DNA from: Gammaproteobacteria bacterium
GTDB lineage: Bacteria > Pseudomonadota > Gammaproteobacteria > Ga0077536
DNA: 9,305 bases
NCBI GenBank assembly: GCA_003540955.1
Contig: DPMX01000242.1
Location: 1-9,305, forward strand
Reading direction: 5' to 3'
Shown here: positions 1 through 6,560 of the stretch, piece by piece
Layout of the letters: the number at the start of each line of letters is the position of its first letter
Position numbering within the stretch: the stretch's first letter is position 1
Notes under the pieces: model-generated
Told to the model about the DNA's origin: nothing
Databases searched by the model: none
Seen by the model: the letters and a program-made list of their open reading frames with translations, nothing else
Program-made: the position numbers and the translations under genes

Positions 1-590
1 GTGAGCAAGTTGATGTAGCAATGACGCTTGATAATCCGAACGATCCATTACCGGATTTTGCCCGAGAACGGGTCATTGCGGTCGCGACCGCGACAGACAC
101 GCCACATCGGGTTGGCGGTCTCGCACCTGAACGGATAAAAAGCATCTATTCAACACGCCATTTTGACTTGTGCATTGTTAAGGCCGATGGTGCACGTGCG
201 CGTTGGATCAAAAGCCCAGGACCACATGAGCCGTTGATCCCTGGTTTCGCCGATGCTGTAATTCCAGTAGTCTCGGCACAGGTGATTGGACGCCGTTTGG
301 ATGATCGCATCGCACACCGTCCCAAACGTTTAACGGATTTACTTGGAATTGAATTGGGCGATCCCATTACTCCAGCACATGTCAGTAATCTGCTCTCGCA
401 CCCCGATGGGTCCCTTAAAGGAGTCGGTAAAGCCACGGTGATCCCCTTGATCAATATGGTAGATAGTCCCGATATTCAAGTAGTCGCACGCGAGGTAGCG
501 ATCGGCGCATTGGCACGGACTGAGCGCATATCGCGGATCGTGTTGGCATCAATGCGTGATCGGCGTTTAGTGGAGGTTGTCGAGCGCTAG
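1..590 (+). CDS. yqeC: YqeC-like molybdenum-hydroxylase accessory protein, 5' end outside window
   Basis: Predicted soluble protein of the YqeC family (selenium-dependent hydroxylase accessory protein), which is found with molybdenum hydroxylases of the xanthine dehydrogenase type; its exact biochemical role is not established. Numbering from the ATG at 21, the family's core is visible: VGGL (31-34), a KADGAR box (54-59) followed by a HEPLIP box (69-74), then HRP (99-101), a GDPITP segment (113-118) and HPDGSLKG (127-134). The family's N-terminal GKTT-type P-loop is absent here. The frame is open from base 3 through the six codons before the ATG, so the gene almost certainly begins upstream and the ATG at 21 is internal. 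The first box usually reads EADGAR; here it is KADGAR. The gene converges on the minus-strand exporter. Family assignment is fairly sure; true length is unknown. Confidence 0.8.
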   Translation, partial: EQVDVAMTLDNPNDPLPDFARERVIAVATATDTPHRVGGLAPERIKSIYSTRHFDLCIVKADGARARWIKSPGPHEPLIPGFADAVIPVVSAQVIGRRLDDRIAHRPKRLTDLLGIELGDPITPAHVSNLLSHPDGSLKGVGKATVIPLINMVDSPDIQVVAREVAIGALARTERISRIVLASMRDRRLVEVVER

Positions 591-616
591 CGCAGACGCT
601 CACTAGTTGAAACTTA

Positions 617-633
617 AGTTGGCGCCGCCAATT
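617..633. terminator. weak hairpin between convergent genes
   Basis: A 7-bp stem (617-623 with 627-633, one G-T pair) around a 3-base loop lies in the 57-base gap between the stops of the converging yqeC-like gene and the exporter gene. On the plus strand it is followed by ATCTTT, a poor T tract; on the minus strand the tail is TTAAG. It could act as a weak terminator in either direction, but the stem is short and the T run is not convincing. Confidence 0.25.
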
Positions 634-647
634 ATCTTTAAATCGTT

Positions 648-1880
648 TTATGCTGGTGTCGCGTAGCGTAGGCTACGGCCGGCAACCCAGACTAACGTAG
701 CGGCAATAGCGCACCCAAGCGTAAAAAGATGTAATGGCATCGTTGTGTGATTATAGAGATAGGCTGCAATGGCAGTACTGATCCCGGACAGGGAGAGCTG
801 GACGAATCCTACCACGGCGCTTGCGCTGCCGCCGCGGGTTGGAAAGAGACTTACTGCCATCGAGAACCCTACAGGGACGATCAGCGATGTGGAAAAAAAA
901 GCGCATAAGCCGGGGATCAGAACGAGCGTCACTGAAAGCGGCAATACATTGCTGGCGATTACTGCGGCTGTTGAACAGATTATACCAGCGGTTAAACCGA
1001 TCGTGATTGTCCGATCGATCCCAACCCATCGCACAAGACGATTGCTGGTGAGCGACCCGACGACATACGCGGCCGCAGCCATCGAATAACTAAAACCTTG
1101 ATGCTGCACTGCCATACCGAGGTCATCGATCAGGAGAAAACTATTAACCCCGGCGTAGGCGAATACCGCAGAAAACATCAGTGCGGGTGGGGCGGTGTAG
1201 TACCAGAAACGCAACGTGCGGCCGATTAAAAAATAACCGCGGCCAATTTCGGCGATGCCAAGCATGCCTAGTCGGCGCTCTGGCGGTAACGTTTCGCCGG
1301 TATATTTTATTGCGGTGAGGCACAAAGTGACTGCTAGAGCCCCGATAGAGTAGAAGATCCAACGCCACGATTTGTGCTCAACTATCCAGCCGCCAAGAGC
1401 CGGGGTTAGCATTGCCGCGGAGGCCATAACGCCAGTTAGTAACGCCAGCATCCGAGCCGCATGGCTGCGATCCAAGCAATCATTGAGCAGAGCGCGTATA
1501 AGTACTGGGCCACTGGCCGCAGCCCCGCCTTGGACTAGGCGGTAGCCGTAAAACTCAGTGATATCGACGGCGAGTGCGCAGCCAAAACTAGCAACGGCAA
1601 ACGCAGCGATACCAATAAGCAATATCGGTTTACGCCCGTAGCGATCGGACAAGGGACCGAAAAATAAGTGGCCTGCTGCGTTACCGTATAAAAACACAGA
1701 TAGGCTGTACTGGACTTCCTGTGGGCTGGCACCGAAGGCTCGGCTAATCGCAGGGAAGGCTGGGAGGTACATATCCGTCGCGAATGCCGCTATTCCGAAT
1801 ATCAACCCTAGTAAGAGCATTGTCTTAGCAGAATCGAAATTCGGGCCCGTTGTATGTGTTCGAAGGGCTGGCGTAGTCAA
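648..1880 (-). CDS. Bcr/CflA-type MFS drug efflux transporter
   Basis: Inner-membrane major facilitator protein, 410 residues, with about 12 hydrophobic segments; a proton-driven exporter of small molecules by family. TM1 carries the Bcr/CflA hallmark DMYLP (36-40). Motif A, GPLSDRYGRKP, is at 75-85 in the loop between TM2 and TM3. An arginine and RLVQGG sit in TM4 (114-119), and an antiporter motif-C-like LTPALGG is at 158-164. GGSASAVVGFVQ (350-361) matches the family's TM11. The listed start is a TTG at 1880, the first possible start after an in-frame TAA, preceded by GGGTGATTCC. An ATG at 1821 (residue 21) starts directly at TM1 and is a reasonable alternative, though its upstream sequence is no better. 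It follows the exported hydrolase gene by 48 bases and is probably co-transcribed with it. Substrate cannot be inferred. Confidence 0.9.
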   Translation of the reverse strand: MTTPALRTHTTGPNFDSAKTMLLLGLIFGIAAFATDMYLPAFPAISRAFGASPQEVQYSLSVFLYGNAAGHLFFGPLSDRYGRKPILLIGIAAFAVASFGCALAVDITEFYGYRLVQGGAAASGPVLIRALLNDCLDRSHAARMLALLTGVMASAAMLTPALGGWIVEHKSWRWIFYSIGALAVTLCLTAIKYTGETLPPERRLGMLGIAEIGRGYFLIGRTLRFWYYTAPPALMFSAVFAYAGVNSFLLIDDLGMAVQHQGFSYSMAAAAYVVGSLTSNRLVRWVGIDRTITIGLTAGIICSTAAVIASNVLPLSVTLVLIPGLCAFFSTSLIVPVGFSMAVSLFPTRGGSASAVVGFVQLSLSGISTAIAAYLYNHTTMPLHLFTLGCAIAATLVWVAGRSLRYATPA

Positions 1881-1928
1881 GGAATCACCCGTTTTTTATT
1901 AGCCAGGTCGTTAAGGTCAGGCAGGTTG

Positions 1929-2834
1929 CTAATCGAGGGTAGAGCGCTTAATGCTTTCGTAGACAATTCTTACAAAGACGTCGGGTTTGAGAAATCCACC
2001 GCCCCATTTAGCGTCAAACGCGGCAGTTGGTTTTGCCAGGACGGTTTGCTCCACTGAATTACCGGCGACAATTAGACCTGCAACTGCTTTATGGACCGAG
2101 TTTAGCATCGCTAGATATTCTTCGACGCCTTTTCGGTCGCTAATCTTCCCGTGACCCGGAATTACTCGTGTTTTGTCGTCACTTATCGCAAGGATGCGTT
2201 CTACGCCTTTGATGGTGCCTCTAACTGAGCCGCCGCTGCCGCTATCGATGAATGGATAGTACTCGGAAGAGAATATATCTCCCGTATGGATCACATTGGC
2301 CTGTTTGAAATGGATGACGGCATCACCATCGGTGTGCGCATTAAGAACATGGAAGACATTGATTTCATTACCATTTAAATGAAATGTGATGTCTTTAGAG
2401 AAGGTTACTATCGGCAAGGCAGCTATCGGTGATGCGGGTCGTTTTGAATTAAAAAATTCCACTACCTGATCTGTGCCCATCCGTTGTCGTACATTTTCCT
2501 GCGCCACGATGATGGCGTTCGCCTTACCCATTTGTTCGTTACCGCCTGTGTGGTCGCCGTGCCAGTGCGTGTTGATCAGAAACTTTACTGGGTTGTCCGA
2601 TAGTTTCGCGATTGCGTCGGTGATACCGGTATATTGCGGCGCATATTGATCGTCGACTAAGAAAGTACCGTCAACACCAGTTGATACCGCTAGATTTCCA
2701 CCGCGTCCCATGAGCATGTGGATACCGTCGACAACGGCTATTGTTTTGATCGGCACCACATTTTCTGCCGCAGAAATAGTAGCCCACGTGATTGTGATAA
2801 TCAGTACGGCGAGACACTTAAATGTTTTAATCAT
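1929..2834 (-). CDS. exported metallo-beta-lactamase-fold hydrolase
   Basis: Predicted periplasmic zinc-type hydrolase, 301 residues. Residues 1 to about 23 look like a Sec signal peptide: a lysine-bearing start, a hydrophobic core LAVLIITITWA, then SAA before the mature chain. The fold's metal ligands are all present: HWHGDH (H90, H92, D94, H95), H167 in AHTDGD, D186 in HTGDIF and H228 in PGHG, which predicts a two-metal site. The C-terminal FLKPDVFVRIVY (281-292) belongs to a widespread group of secreted MBL-fold proteins often labelled cyclase or MBL-fold hydrolase; true substrates are mostly unknown. Lactam hydrolysis is possible but not shown. The ATG at 2834 has only a weak GGA upstream. 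A candidate promoter lies about 105 bases upstream, and the exporter gene follows by 48 bases. Confidence 0.88.
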   Translation of the reverse strand: MIKTFKCLAVLIITITWATISAAENVVPIKTIAVVDGIHMLMGRGGNLAVSTGVDGTFLVDDQYAPQYTGITDAIAKLSDNPVKFLINTHWHGDHTGGNEQMGKANAIIVAQENVRQRMGTDQVVEFFNSKRPASPIAALPIVTFSKDITFHLNGNEINVFHVLNAHTDGDAVIHFKQANVIHTGDIFSSEYYPFIDSGSGGSVRGTIKGVERILAISDDKTRVIPGHGKISDRKGVEEYLAMLNSVHKAVAGLIVAGNSVEQTVLAKPTAAFDAKWGGGFLKPDVFVRIVYESIKRSTLD

Positions 2835-2938
2835 AGTGTTGTTTCCATTCCTCTATGCGAGCTCACGAGACATTGGTTCGGTTATTGCCGGTTTGTCATC
2901 GGTTTAATTCCGCAACCGTGTTGGTGCGACGTTACTGT

Positions 2939-2966
2939 ATTCTTTAATGAAAATCTCTCGTGTCAA
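2939..2966 (-). promoter_or_regulatory. candidate sigma-70 promoter for the hydrolase-exporter pair
   Basis: On the minus strand a perfect -35 box TTGACA (2966-2961) is followed after 16 bases by AAGAAT (2944-2939), matching four of six -10 positions including the key A and final T. It sits just downstream of the dioxygenase stop, in the longest gap (155 bases) of the block left of position 8600, and would give a leader of roughly 95 bases before the hydrolase ATG. The spacing is one base short of ideal, and one such match can occur by chance. Confidence 0.45.
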
Positions 2967-2989
2967 AATGAAATCTCAACATCGGGTTT

Positions 2990-3916
2990 CTATGGTTTCT
3001 TCCCCCCCACTGCTTCGTGAAAATAGTTCCTACCAACAGCCGCTGTTCCAGAGATCTTGAACCGTTTCAGCTTATTATCTGCGTTGAGTAGATCACCGTG
3101 TACATCGCCAGCTTGGGTGTTATCAGTATCGTTTAGGAAGACGCTCGGATCCTGATGATCGACAAAGCCGAGTGCGGCTGCCCCTAAAGAGTAACCTAAA
3201 AGCTCTTGTATCTTCTGGGGTAGTTTACGTGCTTCCTCAGGAGGTACGGCTAGATATTGATTTTCTTCTTGACGTAGCCATCCCAGCGCATAGTGTAGGC
3301 CTAGTCCGTAACGGGCCGTATTGGAGACATTCGCGCCGCCGCCGTGAAGTGTGCTGCCGATGTATAATAGAACCGAACGGGCGGGCATTTCGGCGACTGC
3401 GATATCAGCGGGAGTCGGCTCCTTGTCGTCCGTCCAATGACGGCTACCAGGCACGAGACGGGTTGCGCCATTTTCTGCAGTAAAGTCACTGAGCGCCCAT
3501 ATCGTGGCTAGTATCAACGGCGGTGCCGGATTTTGGATCGGATAAAAACCTGTGTCGCGGTGTAAGGCCTGCGCCGTTTCGCCAGGCTCGATACACATCG
3601 TGCCTGTGTAGTTGATGCGATAGCGCACGCAATAGGGAAGGAGTACGGCGTCGGCGATCGAGAGGACTAGCGGGTGCGTAACGAGCTCTTGCACTGCAGT
3701 GGATCTTGAAAGCAATCGACCTACTCGACGGGTCCGGTCACCTAGAAAGCCGTTTACGCCGTCTCTAGCTTCCAAGTGCGGCTGGAGTTCCCCTCTAACT
3801 CGTGTTATTTGTTCTGCACTTAGAGCATCCTTAATAATAACATAGCCATCTCGTTCTAGTGTCGGCATGATTTGATCAAGTGGGGTGTCACTTGAGAAAT
3901 TATTTGTCGTGCTCAT
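2990..3916 (-). CDS. phytanoyl-CoA dioxygenase (PhyH)-family Fe(II)/2-oxoglutarate oxygenase
   Basis: Cytoplasmic non-haem iron oxygenase of the PhyH family, which couples oxidation of 2-oxoglutarate to hydroxylation of a substrate; members act on acyl-CoAs, ectoine and other metabolites. Numbered from the ATG at 3916 (308 residues), the iron triad is visible: H119 and D121 in LHRDTGFYP, and H191 in STLHGGG, with R202 eleven residues later as the likely 2-oxoglutarate anchor. GATRLVPGSRHW (150-161) is the typical strand-turn preceding the distal His. The reading frame reaches an ATG at 3928, but a GGAGGA ribosome site overlaps that codon and sits four bases before the ATG at 3916, so 3916 is the real start. 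It follows the MaoC-like gene by 21 bases, suggesting translation as a pair. Near the stop, a run of seven G on the coding strand encodes part of VGGK. Family is secure; substrate is open. Confidence 0.9.
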   Translation of the reverse strand: MSTTNNFSSDTPLDQIMPTLERDGYVIIKDALSAEQITRVRGELQPHLEARDGVNGFLGDRTRRVGRLLSRSTAVQELVTHPLVLSIADAVLLPYCVRYRINYTGTMCIEPGETAQALHRDTGFYPIQNPAPPLILATIWALSDFTAENGATRLVPGSRHWTDDKEPTPADIAVAEMPARSVLLYIGSTLHGGGANVSNTARYGLGLHYALGWLRQEENQYLAVPPEEARKLPQKIQELLGYSLGAAALGFVDHQDPSVFLNDTDNTQAGDVHGDLLNADNKLKRFKISGTAAVGRNYFHEAVGGKKP

Positions 3917-3920
3917 TGGT

Positions 3921-3926
3921 TCCTCC
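3921..3926 (-). promoter_or_regulatory. strong Shine-Dalgarno site fixing the dioxygenase start
   Basis: GGAGGA on the minus strand, followed by ACCA and the ATG at 3916. It is by far the clearest ribosome site in the window; the other genes here have weak or no such site. Because it would overlap the upstream in-frame ATG at 3928, it rules out that longer start. Confidence 0.8.
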
Positions 3927-3937
3927 ATATAGCGCTG

Positions 3938-4798
3938 CTAGTGATAACACACGAACCCTTGATTGATGGCTGGTTTACCCGTATCTGTGTGCACAGTGTA
4001 TGTAATAAGGGTTTTGTCGACGGAATGTATATCTACGGTTATTGTTGATGGTAACAAGACCATGGCACGAAATCTGCCTCCAACACGGGTTACTCGAGTG
4101 GAGTCCCCTGCCAAACAGTGATTGACAATTTCTGAAACCGCGAGTGCCATGGTCGCTGTTCCATGTAATATGGTATCGGGCAAACCTGCGGCGAGAGCTA
4201 CTGCCCGGTCGGTGTGGATCGGATTCCATATCCTTGCACATTCTGTGTACACATGTGCCGCTTCTTTTGCTAGGGGTATCGAATATTGGTATCCACGATC
4301 CATTATCTCAGGAAGGATCGGTAGCGCTGGGGTCTCCTCGACAAAGGTTGGTTCGCCTATAATATCGACGCCTCGCTTGATCCCGAGTTGATATGTACGA
4401 CAAACGAGTTCGCCATCGCCTGCTATTGTATCGATTCGGATAGTTTGTGCTATGCCGGGTCCTATCTTACTGATCCCGACAATGGTTGCCGAAGTCGTCA
4501 ACTTATCACCGGCACGGATAGCGCGGTGTATGTGGAGATCGTGCGCAGCGTGGACATCTCGCGTGCGTTCATCCGACGTGATGGATTCACTTCCGGGGAT
4601 ATTGGCGCAGTCCATAATTGCCGGCCACTCGAGGCAGACTGGGAACATTGGGTGACCAATAACAATATTTGATTCGGTATCAATATAGCTTGGAGTGGTG
4701 TCGCCTAATCCGGCTGCGTAGGCCATTATCCACCGCGCATCGATGTCATTTACGAACGCCTTACTTGTACCACCAACCATCGTCGTACTGAACGGCAT
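3938..4798 (-). CDS. MaoC-like double-hotdog protein, acyl-CoA hydratase/dehydratase family
   Basis: A 286-residue soluble protein with two hotdog halves, as in eukaryotic-type (R)-enoyl-CoA hydratases. The N-terminal half (about 10-150) contains YAAGLGDTTPSYID (27-40), then GHPMFP (48-53) and IHRAIRAGD (90-98). The C-terminal half (about 170-286) contains ARIWNPIH (188-195) and the helix start LHGTATMA (211-218). The usual hydratase-2 motif is S-G-D-x-N-P-[ILV]-H with a catalytic Asp and His. Here the His (H195) and N192-P193 are kept, but the Asp position is I190; the N-terminal half has GD (32-33) but Tyr where the His would be. The protein may therefore use another residue, combine halves, or bind rather than hydrate. 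The ATG at 4798 is preceded at a distance by AGGA. The PhyH gene follows by 21 bases, implying a shared acyl-CoA pathway. Confidence 0.85.
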   Translation of the reverse strand: MPFSTTMVGGTSKAFVNDIDARWIMAYAAGLGDTTPSYIDTESNIVIGHPMFPVCLEWPAIMDCANIPGSESITSDERTRDVHAAHDLHIHRAIRAGDKLTTSATIVGISKIGPGIAQTIRIDTIAGDGELVCRTYQLGIKRGVDIIGEPTFVEETPALPILPEIMDRGYQYSIPLAKEAAHVYTECARIWNPIHTDRAVALAAGLPDTILHGTATMALAVSEIVNHCLAGDSTRVTRVGGRFRAMVLLPSTITVDIHSVDKTLITYTVHTDTGKPAINQGFVCYH

Positions 4799-4880
4799 TA
4801 TCTACATATCCTATATGCGAGGTAGCTTAAATTGATGTTTGATGATTTGGTAATGTTCATACAATAGGTTTCTGGTAGCG

Positions 4881-5261
4881 CTATATCCATTTTATTTGGT
4901 CAATTAATTCACTTTCGGTGAGTACTTTATCTACGGCGTTTAGTAGATCTTTGGCACCGGTTACTGACATTTTTTTAAACCCGAACCACGTTTTTGACCG
5001 AGGTTGCAATATCAACCGCCACCAGTTCTCCTTACTGTCGATATTGCCGCAACAGAGCCGATACTCGTTCGTGTCCTTGGTGTATTTTAGAAACCATCCC
5101 CAATCTTCGAAACTTGGGTAGGACGTATAGATTCCCTCAGCAGCTAGTTTTTGGCACAGCCACCAAGTAAGTTCGGCGCCATAGCGCTCAAAAGATATTT
5201 GCGAACCTTCGGGCAGAAATGGATCAAAAGCTTCGGAGTAGAACTCGACTTCAAGTGTCAT
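4881..5261 (-). CDS. conserved-looking hypothetical protein, tryptophan-rich, 126 aa
   Basis: I do not recognise a named family with confidence. The 126-residue product has no signal peptide or membrane segment and is rich in aromatic residues, with eight Trp (33, 34, 54, 56, 80, 81, 92, 125). Distinct blocks are GAELTWWLC (28-36), YPSFEDWGWFL (48-58), YRLCCGN (67-73) and WWRLIL (80-85), alternating in a way that suggests a compact alpha/beta domain. The C-terminal third contains a likely helix, GAKDLLNAVDKVL (102-114). The ATG at 5261 has AGG eight bases upstream, and the frame ends in a clean stop, so it is very likely a real gene. It sits between the acyl-CoA dehydrogenase (68 bases) and the MaoC-like gene (82 bases) in the same direction, but nothing in its sequence suggests acyl-CoA chemistry. 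Small single-domain proteins of this look include immunity-type proteins; that is only a guess. Confidence 0.72.
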   Translation of the reverse strand: MTLEVEFYSEAFDPFLPEGSQISFERYGAELTWWLCQKLAAEGIYTSYPSFEDWGWFLKYTKDTNEYRLCCGNIDSKENWWRLILQPRSKTWFGFKKMSVTGAKDLLNAVDKVLTESELIDQIKWI

Positions 5262-5329
5262 TTTTTACCTAGAGTATCCCGGTCTTTCGGTTCCGTGTTG
5301 GAGGACGTCGGCTGAAGGCGGGGTAGCTG

Positions 5330-6523
5330 TTACCCAGTCTTTAGCAGCTCGCCCGCGATTATCATCTGCCGTACCTGGTTTGTACCGGCACCGATCTCCA
5401 TCACCTTACCGCTGCGGTAAAGCCGATTGACCTCGCTCTCGCGCATGAAACCCATACCCCCATGGAGTTGTACCGCATTGTCGAGTACTCGCATACTAGC
5501 ACGCCCTGCATGGAGCACTGCGGCTGCACTACGTTTGTGGATCTCCCCACGGCCCCCTTCTCCCGGCATTAGATGTAAAACCTCACGGCCAAGTTGGTAA
5601 GTAAGCGCGCGCATAGTTTCAACATCCGTATACATGTCAGCGAGAATCGCCTGCACCATCTGAAAATTGCCTATAGTCTGGCCAAATTGCTTGCGCGTAT
5701 TGGCGTACTCGATTGATAGGTCGAGTGCGCGTTGGGTCATCCCGAGACAGTAAAACGCCGCGATGGCGCGTTCGATATCGAGGCCGCTCATCATGATCCC
5801 GGCGCCAGCATTTTCCTCACCGAGTAAGTTTCCTGCGGGTACTAGGCAATCATCAAATACTAACTCACCGGTTGGGCTGCCACGCCAGCCCATTTTGTCG
5901 AGCTTCTGCGCAACGTGGAAACCATCAAATGATCTTTCAACGAGAAAGGCGGAGATGCCTTTGTTGCCGAGATCGGGCGCCGTTTTTGCATAAACTAGCA
6001 ACACGTCCGCAATCGGGCCATTGGTTATAAAAAGCTTGCGGCCGTTTAGTACGAAGTTGTCTCCGTCGCGATGCGCGACGGTGGTCATGCTTCCGAGAGC
6101 ATCAGAGCCAGCGCCGGGCTCGGTCATGCCTAGTGCTCCGATTGCGGCGCCGGAACAAAATTGAGGGAAATACTGCTGCTTTTGTAGGGCGTTCGCATTG
6201 TGAGTAAGGTTATTGATGCAGAGATTGTCGCTCGCGAGATACGATGCTGCTACAGAGTGGTTCCAGTAAGATAGCGCTTCGCAAATTAGACATTGAGCCA
6301 GCACATCTAACCCTGGCCCGCCATATTCCTGTGCCACTGTTGCCCCTAGGATTCCTTGCTCGTGCATCGCCCGATATTCAGATTCTGGAAACCAGTCTTC
6401 ATTGTCCATCCGTTCGGATAATTTATGGAGCTCGTCTCGTGCATACCGAAAAGCTAGGTCGAAAATTGCCTGGTAATCTGGAGCGAAATTATATTTTTGT
6501 AGGTCGGGAATGGTTATTACCAT
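5330..6523 (-). CDS. acyl-CoA dehydrogenase, isovaleryl-CoA-dehydrogenase-like
   Basis: FAD enzyme that introduces a 2,3 double bond into an acyl-CoA and passes electrons to ETF; 397 residues, full length for the family. The helical N-terminal domain (1-125) holds SDNLCINNL (98-106), very like the matching part of isovaleryl-CoA dehydrogenase. The family signature GALGMTEPGAGSD is at 129-141, WRGSPTGEL at 213-221, RKQFGQ at 277-282, and QLHGGMGFMRE at 352-362. In SGLDIERAI (246-254), E251 falls where isovaleryl- and long-chain enzymes keep their catalytic base, while the position used by medium-chain enzymes, in EIGAGT (376-381), is not Glu. This points to an isovaleryl-type active site and perhaps branched substrates. 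The leucine-degradation genes that usually accompany liuA are not in view, so no symbol is given. The aldolase-type gene lies 37 bases upstream. Ribosome site is weak. Confidence 0.92.
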   Translation of the reverse strand: MVITIPDLQKYNFAPDYQAIFDLAFRYARDELHKLSERMDNEDWFPESEYRAMHEQGILGATVAQEYGGPGLDVLAQCLICEALSYWNHSVAASYLASDNLCINNLTHNANALQKQQYFPQFCSGAAIGALGMTEPGAGSDALGSMTTVAHRDGDNFVLNGRKLFITNGPIADVLLVYAKTAPDLGNKGISAFLVERSFDGFHVAQKLDKMGWRGSPTGELVFDDCLVPAGNLLGEENAGAGIMMSGLDIERAIAAFYCLGMTQRALDLSIEYANTRKQFGQTIGNFQMVQAILADMYTDVETMRALTYQLGREVLHLMPGEGGRGEIHKRSAAAVLHAGRASMRVLDNAVQLHGGMGFMRESEVNRLYRSGKVMEIGAGTNQVRQMIIAGELLKTG

Positions 6524-6560
6524 TTAGTTGGACCCCTATGTCTAGCTATTTATTTGCAAA

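Noticed and set aside
769..1089. Plus-strand open frame of about 106 codons opposite the exporter gene.
   Set aside because: It lies wholly inside a well-recognised membrane protein gene on the other strand and its translation resembles no protein family; it is an antisense shadow.
2831..2848. Five-codon upstream frame METTL whose TGA overlaps the ATG of the hydrolase gene (ATGA), with GAGGA just before it.
   Set aside because: The GAGGA abuts the ATG with no spacer, too close for normal initiation, and so short a frame arises easily by chance. Translational coupling is possible but unsupported.
3917..3928. Longer dioxygenase start at the ATG at 3928, adding MEEP.
   Set aside because: The GGAGGA ribosome site overlaps this codon and is correctly spaced for the ATG at 3916.
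3975..4672. Several overlapping open frames on both strands within the MaoC-like gene.
   Set aside because: All overlap the frame with clear hotdog motifs, have no ribosome sites and give unstructured, Arg/Ser-rich translations.
5321..5335. Inverted repeat GGGTA-GCTGT-TACCC at the end of the acyl-CoA dehydrogenase gene, considered as a terminator.
   Set aside because: It overlaps the stop codon, has only a 5-bp stem and is not followed by a T run on the minus strand.
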